A stretch of 64,000 nucleotides of DNA from NCBI GenBank assembly GCA_963815305.1, contig CAWFFW010000001.1, positions 372,001 to 436,000 of the forward strand, read 5' to 3'. Shown here piece after piece: positions 56,079 through 64,000 of this stretch. Source of the stretch: CAXBID01 sp963815305 (GTDB lineage Bacteria; Bacteroidota; Bacteroidia; Flavobacteriales; Flavobacteriaceae). The stretch's first letter is position 1. Every line of letters starts with the position of its first letter. Under the pieces are notes generated by a model. The model saw only the letters and a program-made list of their open reading frames with translations, had not been told where the DNA came from and did not search any database. The translations under genes were made by a program, and so were the position numbers.

Positions 56079-58577
56079 TTAATGTTTTACAAAAAATTGT
56101 GGGTAGGGGTTTGTTGGGGCGTCTATAATGGTGGTGGTAACACCTTCCTTTTTGTTTACTAATAACTTGTTTAAAGCAGGCTCTTTTATAAAATTATTGT
56201 TTATAAAAACACCAAAGTCATTATCTGTTCCACCACCACTACCTAAAGCGCCCTGTACCGTTGAGTTTGCTAAATATAATCGCAGTGTGTTATGAGTTCT
56301 AGGAGAAAACATCGTATTGTTATCTAAAAAATTACAGCCTTCAATATAGGCGCCTTGAAAGTTTAAAGCATACCTACTTGAATTGTTGTAAAGTTCGCAG
56401 CTATATAATGATAACCCACCTGCAAGAATAAGTTCACCATGCTCATTACCTGTATTATTTGTAAATTCTGAATTAATAATAGAAGATGAAAGGTTTCCTC
56501 TCATATCCAAAGCAAGTGCATTGCCATTAAAATTACATTCTGTAAAATGATTTAAATTACAAGCTCTCCTTGAACTTATTATTGCACCTGTACCACAGTT
56601 AATGAATTGACAATTATAGAATAGTGTTTTATCTACATATCCTAAATAATAATCTTTTACTTGTTGAGAACCGTCATTAAATTTAGGGTCATTGTTTATA
56701 CCTATCTCGCAATTAACAAAACAAAAGTTTTCTACTATGTTATTATCAAACCCAAAGTTCCATTTAAAATGAATGCCATTTTTTTGATTTCTAAATACAA
56801 CATGCTTCCAAACACTATAGGCTATTAATCTAATTTCTGGTGGGAAATACAATCCTGTTTCTCCACCTTGCAGTGTTAAATTAGCCAATGTCATGTTGCC
56901 TTGCGTATTACGAGCAATAGGAACCGTATCATCTGAATTATATACGGTAATTAAAGGAAAATCATCGGTTAACCCACAAATTACGGTTTTACCTGTACCT
57001 TGACCTATAACACCTTCATAAATACCTGCTTTGGCGTTTACCTTTATAGTAGAACCTATATAAAACACACCTTCTGGTAAGTCTGCAATGCCATTGGTAT
57101 CTATTAAGCCTTGTATATAAGCCGAACTGTCTGGTTTACCAATACGTTCTTGCGCCCAATTAGCTCCTAATGGATCTGGTATGGTCTCAAAAACAGGTTT
57201 AGCTATTGGGGTGTGTACTGTACCTAATATTTGAGCTTTTAAAGTATCTATAAGGTTTTGGTCTGTAATTAAGGAATTGGTTAAGGCGTTATTATAAAAC
57301 ATGGATTCTCCATCTAAGGTTTCAGAGCGTTCAGGGTGTATTGCAAAATGATACCCATCTTCAATTTTATAGGAATCTACCAACGATTTTAAAGACAATA
57401 CATTGGTATTCCCTCTTGCTACACTTAATGAATTGGATCCTTGGTTAGATAAACCATGTTTAAAAAAATAAATATTATTAGCCTCAATGTCAAACCCTGG
57501 TATTTTAGCAGATGTATTATAAGATGTAGCTCCACCAATATCAGCTATTTTCATATCGCCCATGTTGGTAGCCACAAACATAGCTTTGTTTGATGCACCT
57601 TTGTAGTTCCATCCTTCACTATCAACTCCGATAAATGTGATATCGCCCATATTATCTAAAATTGCACCAGACCCATCTGGGGTTAGATAATTAGACCATG
57701 AGTGTACATTTCCATATCCAGGCGTTGCGCTATTTCCTTTTAATATTAAAGCATCCGTACCCGCTTGGTGTCTGTAAACTCTATTATTTCTATAGTAACC
57801 CCCGCTACTAAAATCAAAGTTCATGGTAGACCTTAAATTTACAAATAGGTTATCTTCTATCATACCGCCTATTGAAATAACTTTAGCCCATCTTATATTT
57901 TTAATGACAGAGTTTGTTATAGGTGCGCCAGCTTTAAATTCTATTTGATAGGTATAGAGATTTTCTAAATGAACATTAGTGCTGCCTGGTAATATATTTA
58001 CGTTTGGAAATTCTGTATCACTAGGATGCCCATATATACTTTGATTACTGCCTATGTTTATAGGTGTGCCATCTACACGCCCGTAATTACCTTTTTCTAA
58101 ACGTATACACCCATAGGTGTCTAAAGCTTCTTGAATTTGGTCTTTTTGAGCTAAGGGGAGTAAATAACAATCAAAGTATATCGTTTCATCTATCATGTTA
58201 GGGCCAAAGCCCAATGTGGTAAATGTGGCTATATTACTGTCGGTAGATTCGTTATTAGCACCATCAATGGCTCTTACAGTAATTTGGTATTCGGTATCTG
58301 CCGAAAGTTCAGTTAAGGTATATGTTGTTACGTTCCCAGTTAACCCGACTAATAAAATACCATTATGGTAAACTCTATAATTGGTTACTGCAACATTATC
58401 CGTAGAGGCCGTCCATGTTAAATCAGCAGTACTTCTGGTGATATTGCTCACTATTAAATCTAAAGGTGCTGTAGGACTTTCTAAATCATCACTAGGTGTT
58501 TCAATAGCGTAATGGTAATTTTGTGAAAAACCAGTTAGCGCTATAAGAAAGGTATAAAGTAGTATAAATTTTTTCAT
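56079..58577 (-). CDS. Secreted protein: fibronectin type III + parallel beta-helix
   Basis: 832 residues with a signal peptide (MKKFILLYTFLIALTGFSQ). Residues about 36-120 are an FN3 module (APLDLIVSNITRSTADLTW to ATFTTLGFG). The rest reads as a right-handed beta-helix with two halves, the second beginning near GLIDTNGIADLPEGVFYIGS, and many N-x-x-[FI]-x-[NG]-C rungs. The C-terminus ends NPYPQFFVKH without a T9SS sorting domain. It might be a polysaccharide lyase or epimerase, or an adhesin associated with the exopolysaccharide. It is the last gene of a three-gene operon, overlapping the previous one by 4 bp. No catalytic residues were identified. Confidence 0.82.
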   Translation of the reverse strand: MKKFILLYTFLIALTGFSQNYHYAIETPSDDLESPTAPLDLIVSNITRSTADLTWTASTDNVAVTNYRVYHNGILLVGLTGNVTTYTLTELSADTEYQITVRAIDGANNESTDSNIATFTTLGFGPNMIDETIYFDCYLLPLAQKDQIQEALDTYGCIRLEKGNYGRVDGTPINIGSNQSIYGHPSDTEFPNVNILPGSTNVHLENLYTYQIEFKAGAPITNSVIKNIRWAKVISIGGMIEDNLFVNLRSTMNFDFSSGGYYRNNRVYRHQAGTDALILKGNSATPGYGNVHSWSNYLTPDGSGAILDNMGDITFIGVDSEGWNYKGASNKAMFVATNMGDMKIADIGGATSYNTSAKIPGFDIEANNIYFFKHGLSNQGSNSLSVARGNTNVLSLKSLVDSYKIEDGYHFAIHPERSETLDGESMFYNNALTNSLITDQNLIDTLKAQILGTVHTPIAKPVFETIPDPLGANWAQERIGKPDSSAYIQGLIDTNGIADLPEGVFYIGSTIKVNAKAGIYEGVIGQGTGKTVICGLTDDFPLITVYNSDDTVPIARNTQGNMTLANLTLQGGETGLYFPPEIRLIAYSVWKHVVFRNQKNGIHFKWNFGFDNNIVENFCFVNCEIGINNDPKFNDGSQQVKDYYLGYVDKTLFYNCQFINCGTGAIISSRRACNLNHFTECNFNGNALALDMRGNLSSSIINSEFTNNTGNEHGELILAGGLSLYSCELYNNSSRYALNFQGAYIEGCNFLDNNTMFSPRTHNTLRLYLANSTVQGALGSGGGTDNDFGVFINNNFIKEPALNKLLVNKKEGVTTTIIDAPTNPYPQFFVKH

Positions 58578-59311
58578 TGTCCAGAAATTATATAAGCATT
58601 TTGTCCTGTTTTTCGAAGTAATCCAAATCTAACATTTCCCAAATCACTGGCAAATTGGGCTACTCCAGAATCTGTATAATTTAAAGAAACTCCTGCAGTT
58701 GCCGTAATACCCAAAACCGCACCGTTATGGGCTTCTAAGTTAATGGTATCACCAATGGCCATGGATGAAAATCCTGATGTTAATGTGAGCGTTGCAGAAT
58801 TGGTGCAGGCTATGGTATTAAAAATATCCTCAGCTGCAATAGTTCTTGATGATGTAAAGGGGATCACCGCTGCTCTAAGCTGCTCGGTAGGATCAAAGCC
58901 TGTAAGACGATCTGCAGATTTTGCATGCAACGCGTAAGGTACGCTTAAAAGCTGGCTGACACCTGTGATGCTATAATTTGTGTTACCAGTAACGTCCACT
59001 TGTGTTTCTATAAAATTTGTATGTTCAGACCATGGAATGGAACTAAAATTTCCTTGAATACTATTCCCAGTACCAATCTCTAAGGACACCAAACCATTAT
59101 TATTAGTCATTACAGAATGGGTTTCTTCATAAACCACAGTACCTGTGGTACTATTTTGACGAATTAAAATTTTAAGACTCACATTGGAACTGGCAAGCAA
59201 GGTGTTATCGCTAGATCTAACAACGGCTTGATAACTCATTTTTTCTGGTGTTTGAGCAAAAAGTGTGAGCGACAAACAGCTAATGATTAAAAAGGTTAAA
59301 ATATATTTCAT
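58574..59311 (-). CDS. Secreted protein of the PEKMSYQAV type, function unknown
   Basis: 245 residues with a signal peptide ending LFAQ. The mature start TPEKMSYQAVVRSSDNTLL, VSLKILIRQNSTTGTVVYEE and LLSVPYALHAKSAD are a pattern common in flavobacterial exported proteins, next to variable C-terminal partners. The C-terminal half (TLTSGFSSMAIGDTINLEAH) has a fibre- or stalk-like beta composition. It lies between a T9SS-tagged small protein and the FN3-beta-helix protein. A structural or surface-presentation role is inferred from context only. Confidence 0.75.
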   Translation of the reverse strand: MKYILTFLIISCLSLTLFAQTPEKMSYQAVVRSSDNTLLASSNVSLKILIRQNSTTGTVVYEETHSVMTNNNGLVSLEIGTGNSIQGNFSSIPWSEHTNFIETQVDVTGNTNYSITGVSQLLSVPYALHAKSADRLTGFDPTEQLRAAVIPFTSSRTIAAEDIFNTIACTNSATLTLTSGFSSMAIGDTINLEAHNGAVLGITATAGVSLNYTDSGVAQFASDLGNVRFGLLRKTGQNAYIISGQ

Positions 59312-59315
59312 CGGG

Positions 59316-59852
59316 TTATTTTTTTAAAATTTTAAAGGTTTTTAATAGTTTTTGTTCAGCAAAAACTTGCAGGAGATATATAGAGGCACTTAAATGTGTT
59401 AAATCGATTTGTGTTTTTTGGTTTTCAATAATATTCTGACTAAGAAGCTTTCCTTGATAACTATACAATTGATAGGAATTTAAGGTATGATTGAAATTAA
59501 AGCCTTCCGTAGTTAATGTGACATAATCTGCGGTGGGGTTTGGGTAAACAGATGCTTTTATTAAGGCTTGCGTGATATCGTCTGGCAGTCCTGAATCTTC
59601 AGGCGTATTAGAATTTTCAATACGATTCGAGTTGGCTTGCTGAACACCTTCAGTAGCTTGGTGCGTATCATTTTCTAAATAGGAATAGAAAACTTGACCA
59701 ACAGAATAGGAAACAGATCCAGAATTCCCAACCATGCGATCACCAGAAGTATTAATACTTTGCAGTGATATATTTTGACCATGACCATATAAGGCGAATA
59801 ATAAAAAAGCTAAAAAAGTAAAGCAAGACCGTTTGACGTGGCTATAATACAT
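59316..59852 (-). CDS. Small T9SS-exported protein (SYSVGQV type)
   Basis: 178 residues: a signal peptide ending near ALYGHGQ, a short region SGDRMVGNSGSVSYSVGQVFYS and ATEGVQQ typical of a flavobacterial exported family, then from about residue 100 a type A sorting domain (KASVYPNPTADYVTLTT to LLKTFKILKK). It therefore leaves the cell through T9SS. First gene of the three-gene secreted operon, 4 bp before the next. The unusual repeat-bearing promoter region lies upstream. Confidence 0.82.
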   Translation of the reverse strand: MYYSHVKRSCFTFLAFLLFALYGHGQNISLQSINTSGDRMVGNSGSVSYSVGQVFYSYLENDTHQATEGVQQANSNRIENSNTPEDSGLPDDITQALIKASVYPNPTADYVTLTTEGFNFNHTLNSYQLYSYQGKLLSQNIIENQKTQIDLTHLSASIYLLQVFAEQKLLKTFKILKK

Positions 59853-59856
59853 GGAG

Positions 59857-59874
59857 TAGGTTAAGTAGGTTAAG
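59857..59874. repeat. Two tandem copies of TAGGTTAAG in the 5' leader
   Basis: TAGGTTAAG at 59857-59865 and again at 59866-59874, immediately before the start at 59852. On the mRNA (minus strand) this reads CTTAACCTA twice. The role is unknown; it could affect translation initiation. Confidence 0.6.
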
Positions 59875-59878
59875 AATA

Positions 59879-59886
59879 CAATATTA
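59879..59886 (-). promoter_or_regulatory. Candidate -7 box of the secreted three-gene operon
   Basis: On the minus strand TAATATTG, one mismatch from TAnnTTTG, 27 bp before the ATG at 59852. The expected -33 position (about 59906-59909) coincides with the first TCGATGAA repeat, as expected for an activator-dependent promoter. Confidence 0.35.
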
Positions 59887-59904
59887 TTTAAAATAAAAAT
59901 AAAG

Positions 59905-59955
59905 TCGATGAAATTATATTTTTATTCGATGAAATGCAAAACTGTTTTCGATGAA
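59905..59955. promoter_or_regulatory. Three TCGATGAA direct repeats with 21-22 bp spacing
   Basis: Identical TCGATGAA at 59905-59912, 59926-59933 and 59948-59955, starting 21 and 22 bp apart, which is two DNA turns. They lie directly upstream of the probable promoter of the gene at 59852. The first overlaps the -33 position. Such spacing is typical of response regulators, for example LytTR proteins. A further copy, CGATGAAATGCA, at 60166-60177 repeats 59927-59938 exactly. Confidence 0.6.
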
Positions 59956-60512
59956 GCGTTATTATTATACGGTAGCAAAGTTTTTTTAGTCTCAGTTTAA
60001 GTACGTGCATAGGCTATTTTTAGATGATGCTCAGCGTCACTTTAACATAAGTTATCGTTGAGAGTCTGTTACATGTTACATTGCTAAAATAGCGACTATC
60101 TGTAAATTTATCGGCTGAAGTGTAGAGATTGTTCATAAACAAGAAGTTTTGTTAATAACTACAAACGATGAAATGCACCTTATGCTAAGCGTTATCGCCC
60201 CATTATGAATATGACAAATGTAAGCCAGAATTTTGAGGATATGCTAACGGTTGTATGGACATGTTAAAACTTAAATTCAACAGCCCTGAGCTATGTAGGA
60301 CGTTAAAATTATGAGGTATTCGTCTAGATTTGATACTAGGTTGGGTAGATTTAAATAGAAATGGTATTCGTAAAAGTGAATTCTAAACCATTAAAACCCA
60401 TGTTACTGATTTTCAATGTTTAAAATCCATCGAATAAAAAATTCGCATTGAAAAGGTAAAATGGGTTAATATCTTGATGATTCATGTTTCTAATTAAAAA
60501 AGAAATCTCTAA

Positions 60513-61598
60513 TTAGGCGTTGCAGTACCACGTATATACTTTATGAATACCTTCTTCTAATTCTATATGGTGTTTCCATCCTAACGCGTGCAATTTTGAT
60601 GGATCTGTTAGTTTTTTCATGGTGCCATCAGGTTTATTGGTGTTAAAATACAAGTTACCTTTAAAATCAACACGGCGTTTTATGAGCATTGCTAAATCTT
60701 TTATTGAAATATCCTTTCCTGTACCTATATTGATATGGGTATTTCTGATTTCTTTAGTATTGGCTTCGTAACAGTCGCTAAAACGTCTTTCTTCCATTAA
60801 AAACACACAGGCATCTGCCATATCTTCACTCCACAAAAACTCACGCATAGGCGTGCCGCTTCCCCAAACTTCAAGTTGTACGTGCCCATCCACTTTTTTT
60901 ATTCCGTATTTTTCAAGAACATTCATAATCTCAATGTCTGAGGAAGCGCCAGTAACATCCTCAATAGGCATGTTATTTAAATCGGCTTTGATGAGGTTCC
61001 AATCATTATTTTCCAATCCTTTACCTAAATGCATTTTTCGAATTAAGGCGGGTAGCACGTGAGATTTTTCTAAATCAAAATTATCATGAGGTCCATATAA
61101 ATTGGTTGGCATCACCGATATAAAGTCGGTACCATATTGCAAATTATAGCTCTCACACATTTTAATACCCGCTATTTTAGCTATGGCGTAGGGCTCATTA
61201 GTATATTCTAAAATATCAGTAAGTAAATAATCCTCTTTCATGGGTTGCGGACATGCTTTTGGATAAATACACGTGCTACCCAAAAACATGAGCTTTTTAA
61301 CACCATGTAAGTAACTTTGATGTATCACATTATTTTGAATGCATAAATTTTCATAAATAAAATCGGCACGATAGGTATTATTAGCAACGATACCGCCAAC
61401 TTTTGCGGCAGCTAAAAACACATATTCAGGTTTTTCATGAGCGAAAAATTCTGAGACCGCTTTGGTATCTGTTAAATCTAATGCTTTATGTGTTCGGGTT
61501 ACAAAATTATGATAGCCTCTATGTTTTAAATTTTTTAGAATAGCACTACCTACCAATCCGCGATGACCAGCGATGTAGATTTTTGAATGTTTTTCCAT
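60513..61598 (-). CDS. fcl: GDP-L-fucose synthase
   Basis: 361-residue epimerase/reductase producing GDP-L-fucose from the Gmd product. The cofactor loop is IAGHRGLVGSAI, the active-site Ser is in FLGSTCIYPKACPQP, and Tyr and Lys are in EPYAIAKIAGIKMCE. SVMPTNLYGPHDNFD and the insert after it (about 190-230) are typical of longer Bacteroidota versions. It follows gmd after 52 bp. It is intact although gmd is frameshifted. Confidence 0.95.
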   Translation of the reverse strand: MEKHSKIYIAGHRGLVGSAILKNLKHRGYHNFVTRTHKALDLTDTKAVSEFFAHEKPEYVFLAAAKVGGIVANNTYRADFIYENLCIQNNVIHQSYLHGVKKLMFLGSTCIYPKACPQPMKEDYLLTDILEYTNEPYAIAKIAGIKMCESYNLQYGTDFISVMPTNLYGPHDNFDLEKSHVLPALIRKMHLGKGLENNDWNLIKADLNNMPIEDVTGASSDIEIMNVLEKYGIKKVDGHVQLEVWGSGTPMREFLWSEDMADACVFLMEERRFSDCYEANTKEIRNTHINIGTGKDISIKDLAMLIKRRVDFKGNLYFNTNKPDGTMKKLTDPSKLHALGWKHHIELEEGIHKVYTWYCNA

Positions 61599-61650
61599 GG
61601 CAAGTTTGGGAAATTAAAATAGATTTTATGTTAGTTTTGCTTTCATGTAT

Positions 61651-62779
61651 TTACTCAGCTTGTGTCAAAATATCATGGCCACCTTTTAATAAGTCCACAT
61701 CTCTTTTCACTAATTTAACGTCAGAAACCATCATATCTTTAACTAAGTCTTTTAGATCATATTCAGGAATCCATCCAAGCTTTTCTTTTGCTTTAGTAGG
61801 GTCGCCAATTAATAAATCAACCTCTGTTGGACGGAAGTATGTAGGGTCTATCGATAACACCTCTTTACCAACTTCTAACTGAAAATCGTCAAGGTTGCAA
61901 GCGGTTACATAGGCTTTCTCATCAACACCAGTACCTTTAAACTCCAATTCAATACCAACTTCTCGAAAGGCCATCCGTACAAAATCGCGAACAGTGGTGG
62001 TAACACCTGTGGCAATTACCCAATCTTCTGGTTTATCAGCTTGTAAAATCATCCACATCATTCTTACGTAATCTTTGGCATGCCCCCAATCGCGTTGCGC
62101 TTCTAAGTTTCCCAGATAGATTTTTTCCTGTAAGCCTAGTGCTATTTTGGCAACTGCTCGTGTAATTTTACGCGTCACGAAAGTTTCACCGCGTCTTGGA
62201 GATTCGTGATTAAACAAAATACCATTACAGGCAAACATATCGTATGCTTCTCGATAATTTTTTGTAATCCAAAACCCATATATTTTGGCAACACCATATG
62301 GAGACCGTGGATAAAAAGGCGAATTTTCATCATAAAACCCTCTTTCATTTTTATTTTCGGGTAAACCCCCATAGAGTTCAGAAGGTAGAGGCTTGGTAAA
62401 TTCTGGTTTTCTTCTCTAAACCTAAAATACGTACCGCTTCTAAAATTCTTAAAGTACCTAATCCATCCACATTCCCAACATACTCTGGGGTTTCAAAAGA
62501 CACTTTAACATGTGACATCGCACCCAAATTGTAAATTTCATCGGGCTGACATTCTTGAATAATACGAGTTAAATTAAGGGAATCTGTTAAATCGCCATAA
62601 TGTAATTTTAACCTTTGGTTAGGATCATGGGGGTCTTGGTATAAATGATCAATACGATCTGTATTAAAAAGCGATGATCTTCTTTTGACACCATGAACCA
62701 AATATCCTTTGTTTAACAGTAATTCGGCTAAATAAGAACCATCCTGTCCGGTAATTCCTGTTATTAATGCAACTTTCAT
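61651..62779 (-). pseudogene. gmd: GDP-mannose 4,6-dehydratase, frameshifted
   Basis: The N-terminal 131 codons (MKVALITGITGQDGSYLAEL to RIYQAST) are a perfect Gmd start, then the frame stops at 62378. Dropping one T at about 62382-62384 turns ACC-TTC-TGA into ACC-TCT-GAA and restores TSELYGGLPENKNERGFYDE and the whole remainder, through SPYGVAKIYGFW, FNHESPRRGETF and RDWGHAKDYV to the stop at 61651. The span, 1129 bp, equals 376 codons plus one base. The break is in the catalytic Thr-x-Glu motif, so the truncated protein cannot work. Recent mutation or a base-call error. Confidence 0.92.
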
Positions 62780-63592
62780 ATGGTAATAATTATGTTTAAA
62801 TTAAAAGTTTATTAGGAGTTTCGTCTATAAAAAAGAGGGACTTTTTTTCGAAAAAACTAATAGTTAACGGCGTAAATTTAATAAAATTAAGATAAGCGTA
62901 AACATACCCTGAAGATTATTTAAAACAATTAGCTAAGTCGCAATAAATATATGATTAATAGCGAATACAAAATTTTTATACAATATTCTTTAATAAATTT
63001 TAACTAGAGTATTAAGCATTTTAGGATCGTTTATTTTAGAACCTATGTATTTACAGTTTATAACAACGTTAGATATTATGAGTCAAAGGCATTGAATTTT
63101 TAAGGTATAATACCACGGATTTATTAAATGCCAAGGAGATCAAAATAATTACTGTTCTTGAAAATATGGCTTTGCTAAACTCGCAAAAAAGGGGGCTTTT
63201 ATTTTTCACGCCTTGCTTAACGTGTTTACGTTGAAAGTAGAGTATTTTAAAAATGAGCTCCTTATCATGCAAATAACAGATGTATTAAGAACATAATCAG
63301 TACGCTAAAAACAAAACCATTTTTTATTGATAACTTAATAGATTCTGTAAATAATATCAATAGCTAAAAAAAAAGGAACAAATTAAATTATGTTTGTTTA
63401 TTGGTAAAAAAAGCAATTATTTTGATGTCGAAATATAAAGTATACGGTTTCTAATATTTTGTTTTTAGTGCATTATAAGGGGATTATTGCCGTTGAACTA
63501 TGTATTATGGACTATGGACTATTTTTATTGTTTATGTTTTAATGAATAACAAACTTTGATCCAAAACCCTACAACCAAAAACCTACAATTAA
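62780..63592. other. 813-bp intergenic region between gmd and the flippase gene
   Basis: Divergent promoters for gmd and the flippase are expected here, but no convincing consensus was found. A duplicated TATGGAC (63506-63519) and a CCTACAA repeat near 63568-63588 were noticed; both are simple short repeats. A minus-strand 67-codon frame at 63069-63272 has no protein-like features. Confidence 0.45.
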
Positions 63593-64000
63593 ATGGACAC
63601 CTCAGAAAGTAACAAACGCATTGCCAAAAATACAGCTCTACTTTATGTGCGTATGTTATTTACCATGGGTGTTGGGTTCTACACCTCAAGAATCATATTA
63701 GATGCGTTAGGTTTTGTAGACTATGGGATTTATAACGTGGTTGGTGGTATCGTATCGACACTTTCTGTTCTTAATGGCTCTATGGCTGGGGCGACACAGC
63801 GTTGGATTACCATTGCTTTGGGAAAAGAAAATCTCGAATATTTAAAAAAGGTTTTTACTATCGGCGTCACAGCACAGGTTATTATTGCGGTACTGGTGTT
63901 TTTGATTATTGAAACCGTTGGATTATGGTATTTATATAATTATGCGGTAATACCAGAAGACCGTATGAATGCCAGTTTTTGGGTATTTCAGATTTCTACA
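63593..64000 (+). CDS. Wzx-type polysaccharide flippase (5' part, cut by window end)
   Basis: The first 136 codons are open to the end of the window: MDTSESNKRIAKNTALLYVR, then hydrophobic helices (MLFTMGVGFYTSRIILDALG, YGIYNVVGGIVSTLSVLNGS, TIGVTAQVIIAVLVFLIIE). The helix-loop pattern SRIILDALGFVDYGIYNVVGG is typical of the polysaccharide transporter (MATE-like) family that flips lipid-linked repeat units. It would complete the Wzx/Wzy pathway with the polymerase at 47689. The C-terminus is outside the window. Confidence 0.88.
   Translation, partial: MDTSESNKRIAKNTALLYVRMLFTMGVGFYTSRIILDALGFVDYGIYNVVGGIVSTLSVLNGSMAGATQRWITIALGKENLEYLKKVFTIGVTAQVIIAVLVFLIIETVGLWYLYNYAVIPEDRMNASFWVFQIST

Larger units (their letters stand above)
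59853..60512. other. 660-bp intergenic region upstream of the secreted operon
   Basis: The left edge holds the promoter and repeat cluster described separately. Further CGATGAA-type copies occur at 60166, and in the opposite orientation at 60428 (CATCGAATAAAAA). No reading frame, tRNA or terminator was recognised in the remainder up to the fcl stop. Confidence 0.5.

Noticed and set aside
62175..62372. 65-codon minus-strand frame within gmd
   Set aside because: Out-of-frame shadow created by the gmd frameshift; the true continuation is in another frame.
63069..63272. 67-codon frame before the flippase gene
   Set aside because: No protein-like features; probably non-coding.

Overview
The window is AT-rich chromosomal DNA from a marine Bacteroidota, almost certainly a member of the Flavobacteriaceae. 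The evidence is type IX secretion (T9SS) sorting domains, lipoprotein-tagged polysaccharide-degrading enzymes, a zeaxanthin-type carotenoid operon, an UpxY-type NusG paralog, sequences matching the Bacteroidota promoter consensus (TTG ... TAnnTTTG), and start sites without Shine-Dalgarno sequences. No rRNA, tRNA or CRISPR array was seen.

Layout. (1) 106-12135: part of a polysaccharide utilisation locus: GH2 beta-galactosidase, GH43 exo-galactanase-like enzyme, S1 sulfatase, GH28-like beta-helix enzyme, PQQ-type sugar dehydrogenase, cytochrome c, and a large T9SS-exported beta-helix/discoidin protein. No SusC/SusD pair is inside the window. (2) 12136-13520: a mobile-element scar, namely an IS982-family copy with perfect terminal repeats but a frameshifted transposase, beside repeats that look like an IS21-type end. 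(3) 13521-20064: cell-surface genes (DUF5672 protein, methyltransferase, Kdo-kinase-like protein, a GPGTF-GT2 fusion, a GT9 heptosyltransferase-like protein) with dapD heading the leftward operon. (4) 20283-23412: housekeeping genes (ruvX, def, DUF5606 protein, a 2-hydroxyacid dehydrogenase). (5) 23409-28276: leftward operon of a CarH-like B12/MerR regulator followed by crtI, crtB, crtZ and crtY, giving zeaxanthin from geranylgeranyl diphosphate. (6) 28972 to the window end: a roughly 35-kb exopolysaccharide cluster. It has the initiating sugar-phosphate transferase, UpxY, a Wzc-type co-polymerase/kinase, rmlBACD, at least a dozen glycosyltransferases, two hexapeptide acetyltransferases, a Wzy-like polymerase, a VanZ-like protein, a WcaI-like transferase, a membrane acyltransferase, fcl and gmd, and the start of a Wzx flippase. 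A leftward three-gene operon of secreted proteins (59852-56079) is embedded in it.

How the parts work together. The left end breaks down a sulfated, galactose-containing polysaccharide. The right end builds a different polysaccharide on undecaprenyl phosphate from dTDP-rhamnose and, if gmd works, GDP-fucose; Wzx, Wzy and Wzc then export and polymerise it. The crt operon makes membrane pigment, probably under light/B12 control.

Points of interest. Three genes (IS982 transposase, one glycosyltransferase, gmd) each carry what looks like exactly one extra base. The gmd lesion falls in the active-site TSE motif. Two adjacent glycosyltransferase pairs are tandem duplications. Three TCGATGAA repeats spaced 21-22 bp stand in front of the secreted three-gene operon, like a response-regulator site. 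An 8-bp tandem repeat lies inside a small membrane-type reading frame between wzc and rmlB. The CarH-like protein keeps the B12 capping motif but has Gln where the reference photoreceptor has its light-state His ligand.
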